Origin: Neocallimastix lanati (nom. inval.)
Taxonomy: Eukaryota > Neocallimastigomycota > Neocallimastigomycetes > Neocallimastigales > Neocallimastigaceae
NCBI GenBank assembly: GCA_016946835.1
Contig: JACVTC010000035.1
Coordinates: forward strand, 1,162,501-1,220,000
DNA: 57,500 nucleotides
Reading direction: 5' to 3'
Shown piece by piece: positions 1 through 10,161 of the stretch (position 1 is the stretch's first letter; each line of letters begins with the position of its first letter). Made by a program: the position numbers and the translations under genes. A model generated the notes under the pieces. That model did no database searches and was not told where the DNA came from. It saw only the letters and a program-made list of their open reading frames with translations.

Positions 1-264
1 TAATATTGTTTCCGGCAAAAGATTCTTTTGCTATGAATCTTTTTAAGAGTCAGATGAGACTCTTAATCTGTTAAGAGTTATGAATTTATGGTTTATAATT
101 ATGTCAATTTTATTAATATATTTTATGATAAAGAGTTACTAGCATTTAATTATTCTAAATTAAATGCTTTTATATTAATACATTGTGGCTTATACATTAT
201 TTATATTACAATATGTTTCAATACATTTTAAGCTTATATTTCATACATTTTACATATTCTAACA
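1..264 (-). mobile_element. Ty1/copia-type LTR fragment (window-truncated)
   Basis: Read on the minus strand this begins TGTTAGAATATG at 264 and runs off the window start. It matches the plus-strand stretch 47810-48000 over about 190 bases with few differences. The shared blocks include the start, the segment around ATTGTGGCTTATAC, and the AACTCTTTATCATAA block. The distal part carries the inverted repeat TTAAGAGTC..GACTCTTAA (about 43-68), which also appears near 28850 just before a copia-type gag. Its position downstream of a minus-strand copia pol remnant fits a 3' LTR, but a second candidate LTR start lies at 592, so this may be a nested solo LTR. Confidence 0.6.
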
Positions 265-600
265 ATTATATATATAATAATTATAATACTTTAATTCATA
301 TAAAATTTATATAGTTCTATATATTAGAATATATAATTAATATATTACCTATTTCTTATAAATAGATTAAATTATTTATATTAGAAATAAAGGACTCCCT
401 TGTAAAATTTTAGGAATTAGAATTATTTTAATTGTACGTATATTATAATTTTATTAATAAATTTTACTAAACAACTATTATTTTAAAAGTCCACTGCTTA
501 TAAATTATTGCACATAAAAGTCCCGTATATCAATTACATTATCATATATTTATTTATTGATCACATGAATAGTTATTATTATAGTTAACACATCCCCTCA
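265..600 (-). repeat. Probable 3' LTR start and polypurine tract of the decayed copia element
   Basis: On the minus strand, bases 600-593 read TGAGGGGA and are followed directly by TGTGTTAAC (592 downwards). This is the usual arrangement of a polypurine tract abutting the TG of a 3' LTR. It lies just downstream of the copia RNase H remnant, as expected. The far end of this LTR is not resolved because another LTR-like sequence begins at 264. The rest is AT-rich with no gene. Confidence 0.45.
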
Positions 601-633
601 AATTTATTTTTATATTTGTGTTGATATAATAAT

Positions 634-2110
634 TTAATTAAAAATATAATTTGCAAAAATAGTCATTTTATTTATATATACATTTTTTGTAATTACATCT
701 GCTATCATTTTATCTATATTTATGTATTCTAATTTAATTCTGTGTTTGTCTATATTGTCTCTGTTAAAATGATATTTAATATCAATATGTTTTAATTTTG
801 CATTTAAATCCCTGTTTTCCATAGTGGTTTTGCTTGATAAATTGTCCGTATATATTATTATTTCTTTATCAAAATCTAATAATTCTTTAATGATATTTCA
901 TATCCATAATACCTTCTTTATACATTCTGATGTACTGATATACTCTGCTTTCGTTGTAGATGTTGCGACAATTGTCTGTTTTTTGAACGACCAACATATT
1001 GCTGAATTTCCAATTAATATTATGTATCCAGGCATAGATTTTCTATTATATGAGTCCCCAGAAAAATCTGAGTTTGAATATGCGTTTATATGACCTACCC
1101 CATTGTAAACAATTCTATAGTGTTTTGTAGAATTTAAATATTTAAAAATATTAGCAATCATTTTCCAGTCAGATAAATTTGGTTCTTCGCTTTTTCATGC
1201 AGCTTTATTGACTACGAAAGATATGTCCGGTCGTGGCATCTCGATAAAAATAATAAAGATCCAATAGCGCTCTTGTAAATAGTTATATCAAATGGTGTTT
1301 TGTTTTCAGAAATAATATTGTTACCTGAACACAGTGTTTTGGATTTTTTAACATTACATATGTTGTATTTATCCAATAGATTCATTATAAAATTTTCATG
1401 GGAAATTGAATATGTAAAATATTTTTCCATTTTACATTTATTCCTTGTATACTATCAACTGTACCATATTTAGATATATTAAACTTCATTTTTATTTCTT
1501 TAATAACATTATGTATTTCATCCTGTTCTCCAGTAATTATCATATCGTCAACATAAAGTCCTATTATGCATATTAATCCATAGAGAGATTTCTTTAATCG
1601 CCAGAAACCCTTGTTGTAGTTGGGATCTCCAGGTGGAATAGTTGTATAAATCTCCTTATTAAGACGGGCATTAAGATGGGTAGATCTAATATCCAATTGG
1701 AAGATATTCCTTTGAAATTTTGCGGCTAGAGCTATAATAAATTTAAGTACCATCAATATTTAGAGTAGAAGGATATGTTATTCAAAATCAATCCGGTATT
1801 TTTGGTGGAAACCCCTTGCTTTATATTTGTAAATTTTATTATTTGAGTCTTTTTTAACTGAAAAAACCCATTTAGTAGTAATAATTGTTTTACCCTATGG
1901 AACTGTTGGAAAATATTCCATAATATTGTTGAAGTAAAAAATATTAAGTTCTTCAATAATAGAATTTTCCCAATGTATATGATCATGTGAATTTAATGCA
2001 TCATAATGAGTATTAAGAATATTTATGTTTATGGATGCTATATAGGATTTATTGAGATTAGAATTATGAATTTTAATTCTTTTAAGATTATTAATGGTTT
2101 CATGTTTCAT
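634..2110 (-). pseudogene. Ty1/copia pol remnant (reverse transcriptase and RNase H)
   Basis: Decayed Ty1/copia polyprotein, reading from 2110 down to about 634 through several frames. In order: an RT N-terminal stretch with a W-x6-EEL motif (2110-1895); a palm segment with LDIRSTHLN and LKKSLYGL; the catalytic-site motif YVDDM at about 1545; the region containing YKSAIGSLLFLS (1430-1212); and a copia RNase H block with SDFSGD, RKSMPGY, CWSFKKQ and STTKAEY (1161-898). These motifs and their order are diagnostic for copia. About 60 residues are missing between LYGL and YVDD, and stops and frameshifts separate the blocks. Integrase, protease and gag are absent. It is a dead 5'-truncated copy, and the young Ty3 element inserted just upstream of it. 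Confidence 0.9.
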
Positions 2111-2118
2111 AATTAATT

Positions 2119-2204
2119 AAATGTCTAATTGTGATATAAAACTAATATGTGTGGTAACATATTAGTATATTAATAATAATTATTAAATATTAAATTTATA
2201 TCTT
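2119..2204 (+). repeat. Older repeat interrupted by the Ty3 insertion (left half)
   Basis: This block, containing ATTGTGATATAAAAC and then a TAACATATT.AGTAT segment, is continued on the far side of the Ty3 element at 10162-10230 (TCTTTCTATCAATAATAATTT). The joined sequence resembles 10588-10700. The Ty3 element therefore landed inside a pre-existing repeat that has another copy about 400 bp downstream. The nature of the repeat is not resolved; an older LTR is likely. Confidence 0.5.
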
Positions 2205-2709
2205 TGATATGAAATGATAATAAAATAAGAAAATGTGTAAAAATATCATAAAATAATTATAAAATATAAATGTAAATAATAATTACGTATTAAATGAAAT
2301 TAATGAATACAAAATGTAAGAAATTAATGTAAAACAAATAGATAAATAGTAAATATGAAAAATATATTAATTAGAGTTTAGGAAATATTTTATTATAGTT
2401 CATATAGAAAAATAGTAATTTTATAACATTTATTAAGAATAGGAATTTTATTAGAGAATATTATTATAACACCTGATATTTACTCCTTAATATAATTTAT
2501 ATATTTCATAGTAAAAATCATATGTTATAATAATATAAAATTTATAATTAAGATAAAGTATAAATAGTACAAAAAAAAATGTTTAATTGCTCAAGGAGCT
2601 AAATAGTTCAAAAATATATAATAAATAAATAAAAAAGTTCTTAAAAGAAAACTATACTTAAAACCTCTCTTTAAGTGTATAAAGTTAATTTCTTAACTGA
2701 ACCTTATCA
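2205..2709 (+). repeat. 5' LTR of the Ty3 element
   Basis: 505 bp, TGATATG..CCTTATCA. Matches the 3' LTR base for base except for an A run (9 versus 8 A near 2571). It contains a TATA-like box GTATAAATAG at 2558-2567. The short inverted repeat CTTAAA..TTTAAG near the end (about 2658-2674) and AATAAATAAATAAA upstream of it are candidate R/polyadenylation features. Confidence 0.95.
2558..2567 (+). promoter_or_regulatory. LTR TATA-like box
   Basis: GTATAAATAG, in the second half of the 5' LTR where a pol II promoter is expected; the 3' LTR copy is at 10011-10020. The same 10-mer occurs inside the element at 4676-4685. Confidence 0.6.
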
Positions 2710-2712
2710 AAT

Positions 2713-2730
2713 TGGTGGAGATATCGGTTC
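2713..2730 (+). promoter_or_regulatory. Candidate tRNA primer-binding site
   Basis: TGGTGGAGATATCGGTTC begins three bases after the LTR CA end. Its reverse complement ends in CCACCA, as a mature tRNA 3' end would, with a plausible T-stem sequence further in. The primer tRNA was not identified. A second TGG at 2716 gives an alternative register. Confidence 0.55.
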
Positions 2731-3496
2731 AGGGAGGAAGTATATTAATTTTTACAAAATTTATTTTATTTTATATATAAATTTCTATTTACAATAACTT
2801 AAAGAATCCTTTATTTGAATTAATTCAATCTAAAAAGGTGATTTAATTTATAATTAAAAGTTAAAGAAGAGTGTGGATGTAGAACTTTTAATTATAGAAT
2901 TAAGGAAGATTGAAAATATTTTAAATTAGTATTACGAAGAGTTATTAATATAGAAATTTTGGTCAAACTTATACAAAAAAAAAAAAATTTTTTTTTCCAT
3001 ATATTATTTCTATATATTATTTTAAATTTTATATATATTATTTCAATATATTATTTTATATAGTAAATTATTTTATTATATCTAATAATTATATTTAATA
3101 ATATATTATAATATATTTTATTTTATAGTTGATAGTGATTTTAATATTATTATATTCATATATATTATAATTTTAATAATTCATTTTATTATATTTAACT
3201 ATATATGAATTTATATTTTATTTTTGTTGAAAGTATATAATTTACAATTTTAAATTTAATTTATTTTCAAATAACAAATATTGAGTCATATTGATATAAT
3301 ATCTAATATAATTCAATATATTTATAATAGTTATTGTTATTTATTTACTCTTATATTATATTGAATTGTAATTAATTTTATAATTCAATATATTTATATT
3401 TATTATTTTTAACACGTTTTATTCATTAAAAAAATTTTATTAAAAGATATTTAATATAACAATATATATTGCTTTATATATTGTTACATCTAATAT
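2731..3496 (+). other. Ty3 leader, untranslated
   Basis: AT-rich leader between the primer-binding site and gag. It includes a run of A followed by T near 2973-2996 and long AT-only stretches. No ORF of note. It would carry packaging signals if the element follows the usual plan; none can be recognised by eye. Confidence 0.6.
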
Positions 3497-4393
3497 ATGG
3501 AAAATTTCTTTATTCATAAGAAAAGTTATTCATCATCTAGTAGTTCTAGCCATTCAAACGCAAGCCTTGAAGATAGTAGTGTTAATAATTCTCCCTTTAA
3601 CTCTGACAATTCAAGTACAATAGTTAGGTCCAAAATGACATTTGATTCAAAGGATAAAATGTTAATGTTAAACGCTATCCAGAAGTTAGGTGCTGGTAAT
3701 AAAAACGTAAAGTCCTGGATTAAGCAAATTACTTCCTGGATGAAATTGTTTGAAGAAACAGATATGAATGATGTAGTCCTTTGTATGAAATTAGCCTCCG
3801 CAGGAGACATTCCGGAATATATTGACGAATATGTTACACAAAATCCTGATAATCTCTCCATGGAGGGGTTAGAAAGTTTTCTTCTCACTGAATGGTTACA
3901 CGAGAAGAAACAAAGTCAGCTATTATCCGAGATTAAAAACATGAGTATTGAAAGAAATGAAACAGTAGTCGAGTTTAACAAGAGATTTAAAGAAATATAT
4001 AAGAAACTAAATGAAGAAAGTAAGAAATATATTTCTATATATGACTACGAGGGAACTCTGAAACCAAGAACTGTGGTTTGGTCAGGAGTTCATTCTTCCT
4101 GTTGTTCATCATTGGAGGAGGCTTATGAAAAAGCTGAACTCTATGATGAAATCTATCATGAAACAAATAAAAGGAAGAATAATAATTTTAGATCCTTATA
4201 TCAAGAAGGTGGAGACAATAGAAATAGGATAGTAATTAAACCTAAAACTCTTTCTCCACAAGTAAAGGGAAAGTCTCCCAATGTAACGAAATCTTCAGTT
4301 AGTAAAATTAGAACTTTGGTTCAATGGTTAGTTACATTGACCATGACCAATACTTCATGGGTTCGACTCACACCTCAACCCATTTTGCATTAA
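3497..4393 (+). CDS. gag: Ty3 Gag, capsid-like part
   Basis: 298-residue ORF starting with an ATG at the expected place after the leader. The N-terminus is Ser/Asn-rich. The middle (about residues 60-200) reads like a retrotransposon Gag capsid domain: hydrophobic helices, then EWLHEKKQSQLL and VVEFNKRFKEIYKKLN, the pattern of the Retrotrans_gag family. The last 60 residues are basic and Ser/Pro-rich. There is no zinc knuckle in this ORF. It ends in TAA at 4391-4393, and the Cys-His nucleocapsid motif appears about 600 bp later in another frame, so Gag is divided in this copy. Role inferred: building the virus-like particle. Confidence 0.8.
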   Translation: MENFFIHKKSYSSSSSSSHSNASLEDSSVNNSPFNSDNSSTIVRSKMTFDSKDKMLMLNAIQKLGAGNKNVKSWIKQITSWMKLFEETDMNDVVLCMKLASAGDIPEYIDEYVTQNPDNLSMEGLESFLLTEWLHEKKQSQLLSEIKNMSIERNETVVEFNKRFKEIYKKLNEESKKYISIYDYEGTLKPRTVVWSGVHSSCCSSLEEAYEKAELYDEIYHETNKRKNNNFRSLYQEGGDNRNRIVIKPKTLSPQVKGKSPNVTKSSVSKIRTLVQWLVTLTMTNTSWVRLTPQPILH

Positions 4394-4944
4394 TAATTAT
4401 TTTATTAATTATTTTATTAATTATTAATAATATCTTCTTGAATATTCTTTCTGTATAAAATTATAGAAAGTTAAAGATTCTTTCGGTTCGTAATTCAACC
4501 GAAATGAATTTAGAAATTCTTATTATATAAATTATTTTATTCTTTTTTGATAAGATTCATTTTTATCAATTAAAATCTATATTCTAGAAACTTTACATTA
4601 TTAATTATTACAAACATATTTCTAAATATTTCTTTAAAATTATTTTTACATGTTAAAACTGTTTTTCCGTTAAAAGTATAAATAGTGCGAACTTCACGAA
4701 TGAAAATATTTTTCTTCGTGCTTTTAATAATAATAATTAACGTATAAGTAATTCGAAATATTACCTTGTTGATTAATATTAATAATCATTTTAAATTTTA
4801 TAATTAATAAAAAATATTTTTTAATAAAACGAATTATTTATACAGATAGTGTAAACCTATTGAGTTTTCTCTTTTCTGTGTTTCTATGCTACGTCCCGCC
4901 GTTACAATAGAAGCATCTCCGTTACACCCAAAGAAAATGACACC
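4394..4944 (+). other. AT-rich spacer splitting gag, with internal TATA-like box
   Basis: About 550 bp between the capsid-like ORF and the zinc-knuckle ORF, with stops in the zinc-knuckle frame up to 4863. It holds a perfect 8-bp hairpin (TTTCGGTT/AACCGAAA, about 4478-4502) and the 10-mer GTATAAATAG at 4676-4685, identical to the LTR TATA-like box. The sequence becomes more GC-rich from about 4886. It could be a fragment of another LTR, an intron, or a native spacer carrying an internal promoter. No clean target duplication or convincing in-frame splice pair was found. Confidence 0.55.
4676..4685 (+). promoter_or_regulatory. Internal TATA-like box
   Basis: GTATAAATAG, the same decamer as in the LTRs, about 260 bp upstream of the ACCATGG start of the zinc-knuckle/pol reading frame. 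Promoter activity is inference only. Confidence 0.3.
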
Positions 4945-5094
4945 ATGGAAGACCTAACCAATAAAATGAAGAATTTAAGGATAAAGACTTGTTACATTTG
5001 TGAACAGGAGGGACACTTGAAATACGATTGTCCCAAACTGAAGAGATTAAATGCTCTCCTAGAAAAATTAGATAATCTTGAAGAAAAAAACTAA
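4945..5094 (+). CDS. Ty3 zinc-knuckle (nucleocapsid) mini-ORF
   Basis: 49 codons from an ATG in the favourable context ACCATGG to TAA at 5092-5094. It encodes a retroviral-type CCHC zinc knuckle, CYICEQEGHLKYDC (spacing C-x2-C-x4-H-x4-C), followed by a basic/leucine-rich tail. In a typical Ty3 element this is the C-terminus of Gag; here it is a separate ORF in a different frame from the capsid ORF. Its last sense codons are GAA AAA AAC, which together with the stop form the -1 frameshift site into pol. Role inferred: RNA binding and packaging. Confidence 0.8.
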   Translation: MEDLTNKMKNLRIKTCYICEQEGHLKYDCPKLKRLNALLEKLDNLEEKN

Positions 5095-5134
5095 ATAAAG
5101 GGAGTTTGCGGACTCCCGAAAATAAAGTAACCGC
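5085..5134 (+). promoter_or_regulatory. -1 programmed ribosomal frameshift signal with pseudoknot
   Basis: Slippery heptamer A AAA AAC (5085-5091) sits in register with the zinc-knuckle frame and is followed at once by its UAA stop. After an 8-nt spacer comes a perfect 6-bp stem, GGGAGT (5100-5105) with ACTCCC (5112-5117), enclosing TTGCGG. Loop bases GCGG (5108-5111) can pair with CCGC at 5131-5134 (or 5134-5137), giving an H-type pseudoknot with a 2-nt loop 1, no bases between the stems, and a 13-nt A-rich loop 3. A -1 slip lands exactly in the pol frame (CTA at 5091). Confidence 0.9.
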
Positions 5135-5429
5135 CGCTTATTACACTCCTGAGAAACCAAATAAGCTATTTATCGCTGCGGCAAAGAGGAAGTCTAATTC
5201 TCAGGAGAATAATAATAATAAAAAGAAATACAATTTACGAGGTAATTCATCTCATGATGTTGAGGAAACATCAAGAGACAATATTACCCAAAATACTAAT
5301 GTAGAGGATAATATATCTTTAAGGAATTTAATTATTCCTAAATCACAATTAAATAAATTAAAGAAGAAAGAATCATTAAATAAAACACAAAATAATATTA
5401 CAAATATTCAGAACAATAATAATAATAAT

Positions 5430-5487
<58 letters not shown>

Positions 5488-8400
5488 TTAATAATATTAA
5501 TAATAATAAAAATAATAATAATTATAATATTTATAATGATAATGATATTAATAATAATGCTTATAATAGTAATAATAATAATGATATTATAAGTAGTAAC
5601 AATAATAGTAACAAGTATAATGATAACGACAATATTAATAATAGTAGTCACAATTATATCAACAATGTTAACAATAATAATTTTAGTAGTACAAATTTAT
5701 TAAATACCGAAAATATTAATTTATCACCTGATAGGGATACAAATTTGTCTACCAGTAATGCGCCACAAAACAGTTACTCTAACAATAATAATATTAATAA
5801 TTTTAATAATCCAAATATGATAATAGATAGTACGAATAACAATACCAATAACCAAAGTAATAAAGGTTCCAATGTCAATAAGAAATGTCCACGCAATTTA
5901 CGTCTAATGAATAATGTGGAACCTTATGATATTATTAAGGATATTGCTAACTTAAAATGCAATATATCTTTATCACAATTGGTAAATGGTAGTCCTAGAT
6001 ATAGGGCTGACCTAATTAAGGGGCTAAAATTAGAAAAGAATACCAATATTGTAAGTGCCCTTAATAACTTAGATGTTCAAATGACTATGGTTAATAATGT
6101 TGACCATGATTATATTAGTAAAAGTAGGGAAGTAAGGAAAGATGATATTGCTATTGTTCCAGCCACGGTGGATGATGTCACGTGTCGACTACTTGTAGAC
6201 TCGGGTAGTAACCTTAATATTGTTTCCTCCAGATTCTTTAATTCTCTACCTGGAGAATATATTTCAGCCGGTATCAGTAGAGGTAGAATATTACAAGCTC
6301 TCTCTACAGGAGAACCCTCTCAAGGTCAATTAGTATTCTTACCCGTAAAAATAGGATTTTTGGAATTCGAAACCGCCTTTAGAATTATAGAAAACGATGA
6401 TGCCTATTTTGATATTTTAGTTGGTTACTATACGCAAGCCCAATACAACTTCTTTGTTATACCTCCATTAAAAGCTTTATTTTTCATTAATGAAGACTCT
6501 TCTTGTCAATACGTGTGTGATACTATTTCTGATATAGACTCAGAAAAGATTGCTTGTTTTGTAAAAAAAATTGATGATGTAAATGAAAATAATAATTTAC
6601 ACTGCTACGCCACAAAAGTTAAGGATAAGATGACCCCAAGTGAATTTATTCATAGCGACCGTATGTTAGATCACGTGGATGGAAAATATGTAGATTTAAT
6701 CACATCTATTTTAGAAGACCATATAGTTATTATTGCTACCTCAACTAATGATTTGACCCCTTCTAGCTTGGGACCCCATCATATTAAAATTAAGGAGGGT
6801 GTTGCCCCTATTAAGCTACGATATTATCGTACTAATAATGTCAAATCAGCTATTATTAAAGACCATATTAAGGACATGATTAATAAAAGAATAATAATAC
6901 CTTCATCTTCTGAATGGTCATTTCCAGTAGTATTAGTCCCCAAAAACAATTCTAATGATTGGCGTTTTTGTGTGGACTATAGAAAACTTAATGATATTAC
7001 AGTTCCGGATTCTTATTCCCTGCCTTATATTGACGAAATATTTGATAACCTTGGAGGAGCGGAAATTTTTTCTACTTTGGATCTATTTTCTGGTTATCAT
7101 CAAATTTTATTGGATGATGACAGTGTGGATAAAACCTGTTTCACCACTAAATATGGCAATTTTGTATTCAAGGTAATGCCATTTGGTCTGTGTAACGCTC
7201 CTGCTACGTTCCAAAGGGAAATGAATAAAATTTTATTTGACTTAATAGGCGTTTGTGTATATGTTTTTATAGATGATGTATTAATTTTTTCTAAAACTCC
7301 TGAAGAACACGTGAAACATTTAATTTTAGTTCTGGATATTTTCGAAAAATTTAATTTAAAAATTAACATTGAAAAATGTCAATTTATGAGGGAGGAGGTA
7401 CATGTGTTAGGTCACGTGATATCTAAGGAAGGACTTAAAACCGATGATAAAAAGGTTATGGCAATAAAAAATTGGGTAATTCCTAATAATGTTTCAGAAC
7501 TTAAGTCGTTTTTAGGTGCAATTGGTTACTATCGTAAATTCATAAATCAATTTGCACAAGTTGCTGCACCACTTACTAAATTACTACGTAAAGGTATAAC
7601 TTTTAATATTAGCAAAGAAGAAACTACTAGTTTTAATAAATTGAAAGAGTGTTTAATTAAAGCCCCAATATTAATGTTTCCAGACTATACTAAACAATTC
7701 TTTATTAGAACAGATGCATCAAAAAAAGGTTTGGGTGGCGTTCTACTACAAGTGGCTGGTGAATTAGAACGTCCAATCCACTTTGTAAGTCGTTCATTAT
7801 CTAGAGCTGAGAGAAACTATAGCATAACAGATTTGGAAGGTACAGCTGTTCATTACTGTGTTAAGCAATTCAAATTTTATATTGAAGGTAATCCTTATGA
7901 AACTATCGTATATACCGACCACAAACCTTTAGTCGGTTTATTTAATAATAAAGAACCAAACAATGCACGTCACGCTCGTTGGTGCATTGATTTAAGCATG
8001 TTAAAAGTTATCGTAAAATATGAACCAGGGAAAAAGAATGCTTTGGCTGATTCTCTTTCAAGATTACTTCCTATTATTGAAGAAAATAATAGTAAAGTCA
8101 CTATGATATATAATGTTACAAGTGGCTTGACGGAGGAAACGTGCGCTTCAGATATGAATTGTATTAATAATTTATCGAATATTTTAGATAATAATAAACC
8201 AAAATATACAAACCTTGATTTTAGTAATATCTTAGAAAGTTTAAATATCCATTCTGGAAGCAAACCGACACGTAAAGATGTAGTATATACAATGTGGTAT
8301 GAAGTCGAGAACTATCATAATAAATGTCAAAACATAAAAAATTTAAATACATTAAATTATAAAAAAATTTTTGATTCTTTGAATGATCATGTGACTCCTT

Positions 8401-9635
8401 TAGTATCTCATACAATTATTAATATAGATGATGATACAGTAATAAATTCATTAAATTTAGAAGAAAATGATGAAGAAAACACTGAATTCTTAAAGAAATT
8501 TATCAAAGATAAAATATTTGAAATTGATAATAAGAAATATTTCAGAGATAATGGAACTTACCGAAGAATTGTAGAAGAATATGAAGAAAGAATAAAGCTT
8601 ATCTGGGAAGCCCACAAGATTGGTCATGAGGGTTTTGACAAGACGTATCAACGATTAAAGAGACACTACTACTGGAAAGGTATGAGTAATGATGTTAAAG
8701 CAACCATTCAATTATGCTCTAAATGCCAATTATGTAAAAATAATAAATCTGTTGACGCCACAGAACGCTACGCCACTCCAGTCGAGGGTCCTTTCATACA
8801 TTTAGGCATGGACATTATTGGCCCATTACCTATTACTGAAAGAAATAATCAATATATCATAGTGATAGTTGATTATTTCACTAAGTGGGTAGAAGCAGAG
8901 CCTTTGGCTACTGTCACTTCAAAAGATGTAATATATTTCTTAAGTAGAGTGTTTGCAAGACATGGCACGCCACAAGTAGTAACTACAGATAACGGTCCAC
9001 AATTTAATTCAGAATTAACAAGAATATTTTTGGACTTATATGATGTATACATTCATTTTTCAACTACATATCATCCAGAAACTAATGGTATGACGGAAAA
9101 TAGAAATAGGGAAATTGGGAAATATTTACGCCTTTTAGGTCAAAAGGAAAAAGATTGGGATATAGTGTTACCATCTGCTTTATGGGCTCTAAGAACTTCC
9201 AGGAATACAGCCACCAAACATTCCAGTTTTGAGTTGGTATATGGAAGAATTGACCAACAACCATTCGAATTAGCCACAACATTACCAACATCTAATGTAC
9301 AAGCCACAAATGAAGAAAAATTATTGGAAAAATTTTGCAATCATTATAAATGGGTTTTAGAAGCAAGCCAAAATATGAAAAAAACTAATAAGAAATGGGA
9401 AGAAGAAAGGAATGAAAACTTTAGAAATAATAAACAAAATACTATTAGGAAAAATGATCTGGTAAAAGTACAAAATTTCAGTAGATTTAAATTAGATCCA
9501 TATTTTGTAGGCCCTTATAAGGTTATTGGAAAACATTTTAATGCGGTAAAACTAGCGGACCCAGATACAGGTTTAGTTCTTGAAAGACCTGTTCATCTTA
9601 AAAATGTTCAAAAATATAAGACAACTTTAGAGTAA
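5091..9635 (+). CDS. pol: Ty3 Pol polyprotein (protease, RT, RNase H, integrase)
   Basis: About 1,514 codons, open from the frameshift site to TAA; no ATG starts it, consistent with frameshift expression. In order: an Asn-rich region from an AAT microsatellite (about 5414-5890); aspartic protease motif VDSGSNLN (about 6195); RT with LDLFSGYHQ, MPFGLCNAP and catalytic YVFIDDV (about 7258); RNase H with RTDASKKGLGG (about 7708) and YTDHKPL; integrase zinc finger H..H..CSKCQLC (about 8610-8740); and the DDE triad in GMDIIG, TTDNGPQ and NGMTENRNREI (about 8809, 8980, 9096). A GPY/F module, PYFVGPYKV, closes the integrase. All catalytic residues that can be checked are present and there is no internal stop, so the copy may be active. 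The Asn-rich N-terminal extension before the protease is unusual. Confidence 0.95.
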
Positions 9636-9642
9636 GTTGTGT

Positions 9643-9657
9643 TATAGGAGGGAGAAA
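9643..9657 (+). promoter_or_regulatory. Polypurine tract of the Ty3 element
   Basis: The purine run AGGAGGGAGAAA ends directly at the TG of the 3' LTR (9658), the expected plus-strand priming site. Confidence 0.85.
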
Positions 9658-10161
9658 TGATATGAAATGATAATAAAATAAGAAAATGTGTAAAAATATC
9701 ATAAAATAATTATAAAATATAAATGTAAATAATAATTACGTATTAAATGAAATTAATGAATACAAAATGTAAGAAATTAATGTAAAACAAATAGATAAAT
9801 AGTAAATATGAAAAATATATTAATTAGAGTTTAGGAAATATTTTATTATAGTTCATATAGAAAAATAGTAATTTTATAACATTTATTAAGAATAGGAATT
9901 TTATTAGAGAATATTATTATAACACCTGATATTTACTCCTTAATATAATTTATATATTTCATAGTAAAAATCATATGTTATAATAATATAAAATTTATAA
10001 TTAAGATAAAGTATAAATAGTACAAAAAAAATGTTTAATTGCTCAAGGAGCTAAATAGTTCAAAAATATATAATAAATAAATAAAAAAGTTCTTAAAAGA
10101 AAACTATACTTAAAACCTCTCTTTAAGTGTATAAAGTTAATTTCTTAACTGAACCTTATCA
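9658..10161 (+). repeat. 3' LTR of the Ty3 element
   Basis: 504 bp, same sequence as 2205-2709 apart from one fewer A in a homopolymer near 10028. Followed by the TCTT target-site duplicate at 10162-10165. Confidence 0.95.

Larger units (their letters stand above)
2205..10161 (+). mobile_element. Complete Ty3/gypsy LTR retrotransposon
   Basis: Full-length element of about 7.96 kb with LTRs at 2205-2709 and 9658-10161. It has a candidate primer-binding site, gag-like ORF, separate zinc-knuckle ORF, -1 frameshift signal, pol (protease, RT, RNase H, integrase) and polypurine tract. RNase H precedes integrase, which defines the Ty3/gypsy order. The integrase ends in a GPY/F-type module (PYFVGPYKVI) and no chromodomain follows. 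The target-site duplication is TCTT (2201-2204 and 10162-10165) if the LTR is TG..CA, or ATCTT if the last A belongs to the duplication. The two LTRs differ by one A in a homopolymer, so insertion was very recent. Confidence 0.95.

Noticed and set aside
4303-4912. An intron joining the capsid ORF to the zinc-knuckle ORF
   Set aside because: Candidate GTAAAA donor (about 4306) and AATAG acceptor (about 4911) give mismatched phases; no alternative pair looked convincing. Left open as a hypothesis only.
5376-5651. Antisense Ile-rich frame opposite pol
   Set aside because: Mirror of the AAT-coded Asn tract in the Ty3 pol; no independent signal.
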